DNA of 64,000 nucleotides from Enterobacter genomosp. O (GTDB taxonomy: Bacteria; Pseudomonadota; Gammaproteobacteria; Enterobacterales; Enterobacteriaceae): positions 434,001-498,000 of the forward strand of contig NZ_LECZ01000024.1 of NCBI RefSeq assembly GCF_001022965.1, given 5' to 3'. The notes below the pieces were generated by a model. The model was given only the letters and a program-made list of their open reading frames with translations. It ran no database searches and had not been told where the DNA came from. The translations under genes were made by a program, and so were the position numbers. Shown here one piece after another: positions 60,438 to 64,000 of this stretch (the stretch's first letter is position 1; every line of letters begins with the position of its first letter).

Positions 60438-61140
60438 GCTTCACATCCTCTTGTTTCGGCGTATCGCTGTCCGGTGCTGCGGATGAGCTCCCCGACTGAT
60501 ATTTACGCGACGAGAGCTGTCTTTCGATATCGGTCAGGTTTTCCAGCTTACGCGTCGTGGTATCCAGCTGCGTACGCAAATGCTGTTGCTGCTGACGCAG
60601 CGTATCAAGCTCGCTGTCGGTGGATTGTTGCAGCTTGCTATAGCGGGAACGCTCTTCGGACAGCTGAAGCTGTAACGCCTGCCCATCGCGCCAGAGCTGG
60701 TATACCGGGCGAACCTGTACCGGAAGATTGACCACAAACGTGTCCAGTCGGGTCACGCTGGCGCGGCGTTCAACGGGGGTAATTTTTGCATCTGCCAACA
60801 AGATGCCGCGCTTAAAAGCGTCCTGCCAGGTGTCGTCATCCAGCATCGCCGCTTTCGAGCGGGCGTCTACTGGCGCAAGACGCTGGGCGCAGTCTATTCC
60901 ACGCAGCCAGAACAGCGGATTGCTTTCGACGTCATGTCCTGACAGGTTCCAGATATCGTCACAGCGGGTTGAGAGGAAATCTGCCAGCTGATTATCGGGC
61001 CATTTATCTTCTTGTTTGCCGCCGATCGCACTTTGCGGCACGTGGGAAACACAGCCTGCCAGGAATAAACATGGCAGACCCAGGCGAAACGTGTTGCGGG
61101 AAAACACCGCGCGTACGGCGCGGAAAAAGACGTGTGACAT
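60424..61140 (-). CDS. qseG: outer-membrane lipoprotein QseG
   Basis: A 238-residue lipoprotein (lipobox LFLAGC), outer-membrane partner that stimulates the GlrK kinase. It has the conserved LADFLSTRCDDIW, NPLFWLRGIDCAQRL and GILLADAKITPVERR, then a coiled coil (about 150-215, QLSEERSRYSKLQQSTDSELDTLRQQQQ). ATG 61140 is chosen because it gives the usual length; an in-frame ATG at 61161, one base after the glrK stop, is an alternative. It overlaps glrR by 14 nt. Confidence 0.9.
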   Translation of the reverse strand: MSHVFFRAVRAVFSRNTFRLGLPCLFLAGCVSHVPQSAIGGKQEDKWPDNQLADFLSTRCDDIWNLSGHDVESNPLFWLRGIDCAQRLAPVDARSKAAMLDDDTWQDAFKRGILLADAKITPVERRASVTRLDTFVVNLPVQVRPVYQLWRDGQALQLQLSEERSRYSKLQQSTDSELDTLRQQQQHLRTQLDTTTRKLENLTDIERQLSSRKYQSGSSSAAPDSDTPKQEDVKHDEP

Positions 61141-61162
61141 ACTCACCAGATATAGATTCATT

Positions 61163-62590
61163 TTATTGGTTTTTCCGGCTCAGGGGCAGTTCGATACGGA
61201 AGCAAACGTCTGAACGTTCGTCCGTGGCAATATTTAGCTCGCCCTGCATGCGTCGAATACAGTCCCGGGCGATGCTTAAGCCAAGACCGCTTCCTTTAAC
61301 CGCACCTTTCCGCTGATGACTGCCCTGAAAAAAGGGTTCGAAGATCATCGCTTTTTCGTCATCGGGGATCGGGGTGCCGGTGTTTGCGACGTCAATAAAC
61401 ACCCGTGAACCATTCGTATAGCTTCGGATATAAATGTTACCGGATTCAGTACCATAGTGCACCGCATTGGAGTAAAGATTATCCAGAACGCTCATCAGCA
61501 GCATGGGTTCCGCCAGGCACGCTGGCGCATTCAGTTCAACACCGGTATGCATCATTTTAGCTCTTGCCGGCAAGCTATGGGCGGAGATCACCATATCCAC
61601 CAGCGGTTCAATCTCGACGTCCTCCAGTACAACCGCCCCGTCAGCCAGCTTGCGGTTGTAATCCAGCAGTTGCTCAATCAGCTTTTGCAGATTGCGGCTG
61701 CTGTTATCCAGGATCTCGACAATTTCTTTCTGTTCTGACGTAAGCGGGCCTGCCACTTCGTCCGCCAGCAGCTCCGTCCCTTCACGCATGCTGGCCAGCG
61801 GCGTTTTAAGCTCATGAGAGATATGGCGCAGGAACTGATGGCGCTGAGATTCGAGCCACGCCAGGCGTTCGGACAGCCAGATAATGCGCTGGCCGACGGA
61901 GCGCAGCTCGCGCGGTCCTTTAAAAGCGACCGTATCGCCGAGTGATTTCCCTTCCCCCAGGCGGTTGATCATCCGCTGAATACCCTTCACCGGGCCGATG
62001 ATCATGCGGGTAAAGAGCACGACCAGCCCAAGGCTCACCAGGAACAGCACCAGCGCCTGCCAGCCGAAGAACTGGCCGCGCTCGGCAATCTCCTGCTGAA
62101 GCTGCTGGCCGCGAGAGAAAATCACCGTGCGCGTTGACTGCACCATCTCGGTGTTGGCGCTGGCAAAGGCCTCAAGGCGCGCGGCGGCGGCGGCATCCGG
62201 CCCGCTATTGTGGCACTGCAGCTGCGCAAGATCGTTTAAATCCTGACGTAACGCCTGATACAGTTTGTCGTCAGGCAGTACCCCCGCGTGCGCGTCCAGC
62301 ATTTCGCTGTAGCGTTTACGCTGGCTCTGATAAACCTTTTCCAGCGTCCGATCGTCAAGCACGCAATACTGGCGATAGCTTCGCTCCATCTCCAGCGCGG
62401 CGTTGGTCATCGCCTCACTGCGTCTGGCATCTATAAGCGTCGTGCGGTTGGTCAATGCCGCCTGAGCACTCAGCGCGTTCAAACTTTGCCACGCCTGCCA
62501 GGCAAGGATCAGTAACGGCAGCAGGATCAGCAGGAAGGCCATCATGACGAGCTGTCGCAGGGAGCGGGGGAAAACGGGCCAGCGTTTCAA
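61163..62590 (-). CDS. glrK: sensor histidine kinase GlrK (QseE)
   Basis: A 475-residue membrane kinase. It has two transmembrane segments (about 10-35 and 175-195) around a periplasmic helical sensor, a HAMP linker, the phosphoacceptor histidine in FLRHISHELKTPLASM, and a GHKL ATPase domain (DNLYSNAVHYG, FIDVANTG, GSGLGLSIARD). It phosphorylates GlrR, responds to envelope signals and drives glmY expression. First gene of the operon, 60 nt after the GlmY terminator. Confidence 0.96.
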   Translation of the reverse strand: MKRWPVFPRSLRQLVMMAFLLILLPLLILAWQAWQSLNALSAQAALTNRTTLIDARRSEAMTNAALEMERSYRQYCVLDDRTLEKVYQSQRKRYSEMLDAHAGVLPDDKLYQALRQDLNDLAQLQCHNSGPDAAAAARLEAFASANTEMVQSTRTVIFSRGQQLQQEIAERGQFFGWQALVLFLVSLGLVVLFTRMIIGPVKGIQRMINRLGEGKSLGDTVAFKGPRELRSVGQRIIWLSERLAWLESQRHQFLRHISHELKTPLASMREGTELLADEVAGPLTSEQKEIVEILDNSSRNLQKLIEQLLDYNRKLADGAVVLEDVEIEPLVDMVISAHSLPARAKMMHTGVELNAPACLAEPMLLMSVLDNLYSNAVHYGTESGNIYIRSYTNGSRVFIDVANTGTPIPDDEKAMIFEPFFQGSHQRKGAVKGSGLGLSIARDCIRRMQGELNIATDERSDVCFRIELPLSRKNQ

Positions 62591-62649
62591 CGCATTACTC
62601 TCTTAATGGGGGTTTACGCAGAGCGTAACTGAGTCTGCCCTTCAGATAC

Positions 62650-62833
62650 AACAAAGCCGGGTAAAAACCCGGCTTTGTCATGGAATGAGGCGGTGCCTAA
62701 CTCGACGTTTCGCCCTGGCCTGATAAAGCATCGCTATGATCAGTAGTTGGACGGCAGGCACCTTTTTGTGCGTCATTCGAAGTTTATGTAGCACGTCCCG
62801 AAGGGGCTGACATAAGAAGGTGAATGAGCCACT
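62650..62833 (-). ncRNA. glmY: GlmY small RNA
   Basis: The minus strand from 62833 begins AGTGGCTCATTCACC, followed by TTATGTCAGCCCCTTCGGGA, a conserved 5' end of E. coli GlmY. The central ACAAAAAGGTGCCTGCC stem-loop is conserved. The 3' end is a strong terminator (AAAGCCGGG-TTTTTA-CCCGGCTTT, 62653-62676). The place between glrK and purL is the E. coli one. GlmY binds RapZ (YhbJ) and protects GlmZ, which turns on glmS translation when glucosamine-6-phosphate is low. Confidence 0.95.
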
Positions 62834-62844
62834 GGTTAATATTA

Positions 62845-62860
62845 TGCAACACCCGTGCCA
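62845..62860 (-). promoter_or_regulatory. sigma-54 promoter of glmY
   Basis: On the minus strand TGGCAC-GGGTG-TTGCA (GG at -24, GC at -12) is a near-perfect sigma-54 promoter; the -12 element lies 12-16 bp upstream of the predicted first GlmY base (62833). In E. coli glmY has overlapping sigma-54 and sigma-70 promoters. Confidence 0.92.
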
Positions 62861-62949
62861 TAATGCAAAACAAAAAATTAACGCTTTGATATATATGGTT
62901 TTTACTCATTTTTCCCGTTAGTTAACGGTTGAATGATTTCCAGGCTAAG

Positions 62950-63063
62950 TGTCGCTATTAAGCAACACCTTAACGTGAACCCGTACTGCCATATAAAAAT
63001 CAATGAGTTAAGTGTCTCCTTTTGGAGACAGCGGCTTACCTTCTTTGTCGCAATTTTGCGACA
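62950..63063 (-). promoter_or_regulatory. three GlrR binding sites upstream of glmY
   Basis: The GlrR motif TGTC-N10-GACA occurs perfectly twice (63013-63030 and 63046-63063) and once with a single mismatch (TGTC-N10-AACA, 62950-62967). The first site is about 90 bp upstream of the sigma-54 promoter, as expected for an enhancer-binding protein; the AT-rich stretch between (62880-62945) may bind IHF. Confidence 0.88.
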
Positions 63064-63068
63064 TGCAT

Positions 63069-63101
63069 AAAAAAGCCCGGTCGCGCTACGCTTACCGGGC
63101 C
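63069..63101 (-). terminator. REP unit with T run after purL
   Basis: GCCCGGTAAGCGTAGCGCGACCGGGC (63100-63075, minus strand) followed by TTTTTTA. It is a REP unit that also has the form of a terminator, 23 bp after the purL stop. Confidence 0.75.
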
Positions 63102-63123
63102 TACAAGGTACCAGCTTTACAAC

Positions 63124-64000
63124 TTAACCCAGCTGCTTACGCGCGTTGCGGAAGATACGCATCCACGGGCTGTCCTCGCCCCAGTTTTCCGGATGCCAGG
63201 AGTTGCTCACCGTGCGGAACACGCGCTCCGGGTGCGGCATCATGATGGTCGCACGGCCGCTTTCGCTGGTCACCGCCGTAATACCGTTGGCGGAACCGTT
63301 CGGGTTAGCCGGGTAGGTTTCAGTCACCTTGCCGAAGTTATCAACGAAGCGCAGCGCCACCAGGCCTTTGCTCTCAAGCTGAGCCAGATGCGCGGCATCA
63401 CGCACTTCCACCTGACCTTCACCGTGGGAAACGGCGATTGGCATCTGCGAACCGACCATCCCCTGCAGCAGCAGAGACGGGCTTTGGGTCACTTCGACCA
63501 GGCTGAAGCGCGCTTCGAAGCGGTCAGACTGGTTACGCACAAAGCGCGGCCAGGCTTCGCTGCCCGGGATCAGCTCGCGCAGGTTAGACATCATCTGACA
63601 GCCGTTACACACGCCCAGCGCCAGCGTTTGCGGACGGTGGAAGAAGGTTTCGAACTCGTCACGCACGCGGCTGTTGAACAGGATGGACTTCGCCCAGCCT
63701 TCACCCGCGCCCAGCACGTCGCCGTAAGAGAAGCCGCCGCACGCCACCAGCGCCTGGAAATCTTCCAGACCGGTACGGCCCGCCAGCAGGTCGCTCATAT
63801 GAACGTCGATAGCATCAAAGCCCGCGCGGTGGAAGGCAGCCGCCATCTCAACGTGGGAGTTGACGCCCTGCTCGCGCAGCACGGCCACTTTCGGACGCGC
63901 GCCCGTCGCAATGTACGGCGCGGCGATGTCTTCGTTGATGTCGAAAGAGAGCTTCACGTTCAGGCCTGGATCCTGGTCATTCGCCTTCGCGTTATGCTCC
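63124..64000 (-). CDS. purL: phosphoribosylformylglycinamidine synthase, C-terminal part
   Basis: The gene runs off the right edge; about 292 C-terminal codons are present of an expected 1295 or so. This part is the glutaminase domain: [17 protein letters not shown], the nucleophile Cys in [15 protein letters not shown], the oxyanion and His/Glu motifs [10 protein letters not shown] and MMPHPERVF. The enzyme converts FGAR to FGAM in purine synthesis. The stop is TAA at 63124-63126. Confidence 0.97.
   Translation of the reverse strand, partial: EHNAKANDQDPGLNVKLSFDINEDIAAPYIATGARPKVAVLREQGVNSHVEMAAAFHRAGFDAIDVHMSDLLAGRTGLEDFQALVACGGFSYGDVLGAGEGWAKSILFNSRVRDEFETFFHRPQTLALGVCNGCQMMSNLRELIPGSEAWPRFVRNQSDRFEARFSLVEVTQSPSLLLQGMVGSQMPIAVSHGEGQVEVRDAAHLAQLESKGLVALRFVDNFGKVTETYPANPNGSANGITAVTSESGRATIMMPHPERVFRTVSNSWHPENWGEDSPWMRIFRNARKQLG

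Overview
This is chromosomal sequence of an enterobacterium, most likely Enterobacter or a close relative such as Lelliottia or Leclercia. The evidence is gene order and close protein similarity to Escherichia coli. Reading from the right edge, the backbone is purL-(glmY)-glrK-qseG-glrR-glnB, hmp/glyA, yphA, hcaT, csiE, suhB, trmJ, isc operon, pepB, sseB, sseA, yfhM-pbpC, ndk, rlmN, rodZ, ispG, hisS, yfgM, bamB, der, yfgJ, xseA, guaBA. The window starts inside iolD and ends inside purL. No tRNA, rRNA, CRISPR array, integrase or insertion sequence was seen.

Region 1 (1-5.1 kb) holds an inositol catabolism piece (iolA, partial iolD, a divergent RpiR-type regulator), a sulfide:quinone-oxidoreductase-like flavoprotein coupled to a DUF1641 protein, and a YcgJ-like secreted protein.

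Region 2 (about 5.1-10.4 kb) is an AT-rich accessory island next to the 3' end of guaA and is the most interesting part. It carries a bacterial ubiquitin-like conjugation system: (i) two ubiquitin-like beta-grasp domains fused to an E2-like domain, (ii) a JAB/JAMM peptidase fused to an E1-like ThiF adenylyltransferase, and (iii) a DUF6527 zinc-ribbon protein, packed with 2-nt and -1-nt junctions. Upstream, and separated by a terminator, is a second transcription unit: a winged-helix/GHKL-ATPase protein and a STAS-like/winged-helix protein. A repeated TTAARCAR motif overlaps the candidate promoter of the conjugation genes, and nested inverted repeats lie in front of the whole island. Relation to the antiphage Bil systems is inferred, not shown.

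Region 3 (10.4-28.9 kb) is guaBA, xseA, a protealysin-type protease with its emfourin inhibitor, yfgJ, a Gfo/Idh/MocA oxidoreductase, a POT peptide transporter, der, bamB, yfgM, hisS, ispG, rodZ, rlmN and ndk. The protease pair and the oxidoreductase/peptide transporter are insertions relative to E. coli.

Region 4 (29-43.5 kb) is pbpC and the alpha-2-macroglobulin gene yfhM, an alpha-glucoside PTS permease with a GH4 6-phospho-alpha-glucosidase, sseA coupled to an RpiR-type regulator, sseB and pepB.

Region 5 (43.5-49.2 kb) is the iscRSUA-hscBA-fdx-iscX operon with two tandem type-1 IscR sites upstream. Region 6 (49.3-64 kb) has trmJ, suhB, a ZevAB-like metal transport pair, csiE, hcaT, yphA, glyA/hmp with PurR and NsrR sites, and the glrK-qseG-glrR-glnB operon. 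In front of that operon is the GlmY small RNA with a sigma-54 promoter and three GlrR sites, followed by the end of purL. REP-like and longer palindromic repeats are scattered through the intergenic gaps.
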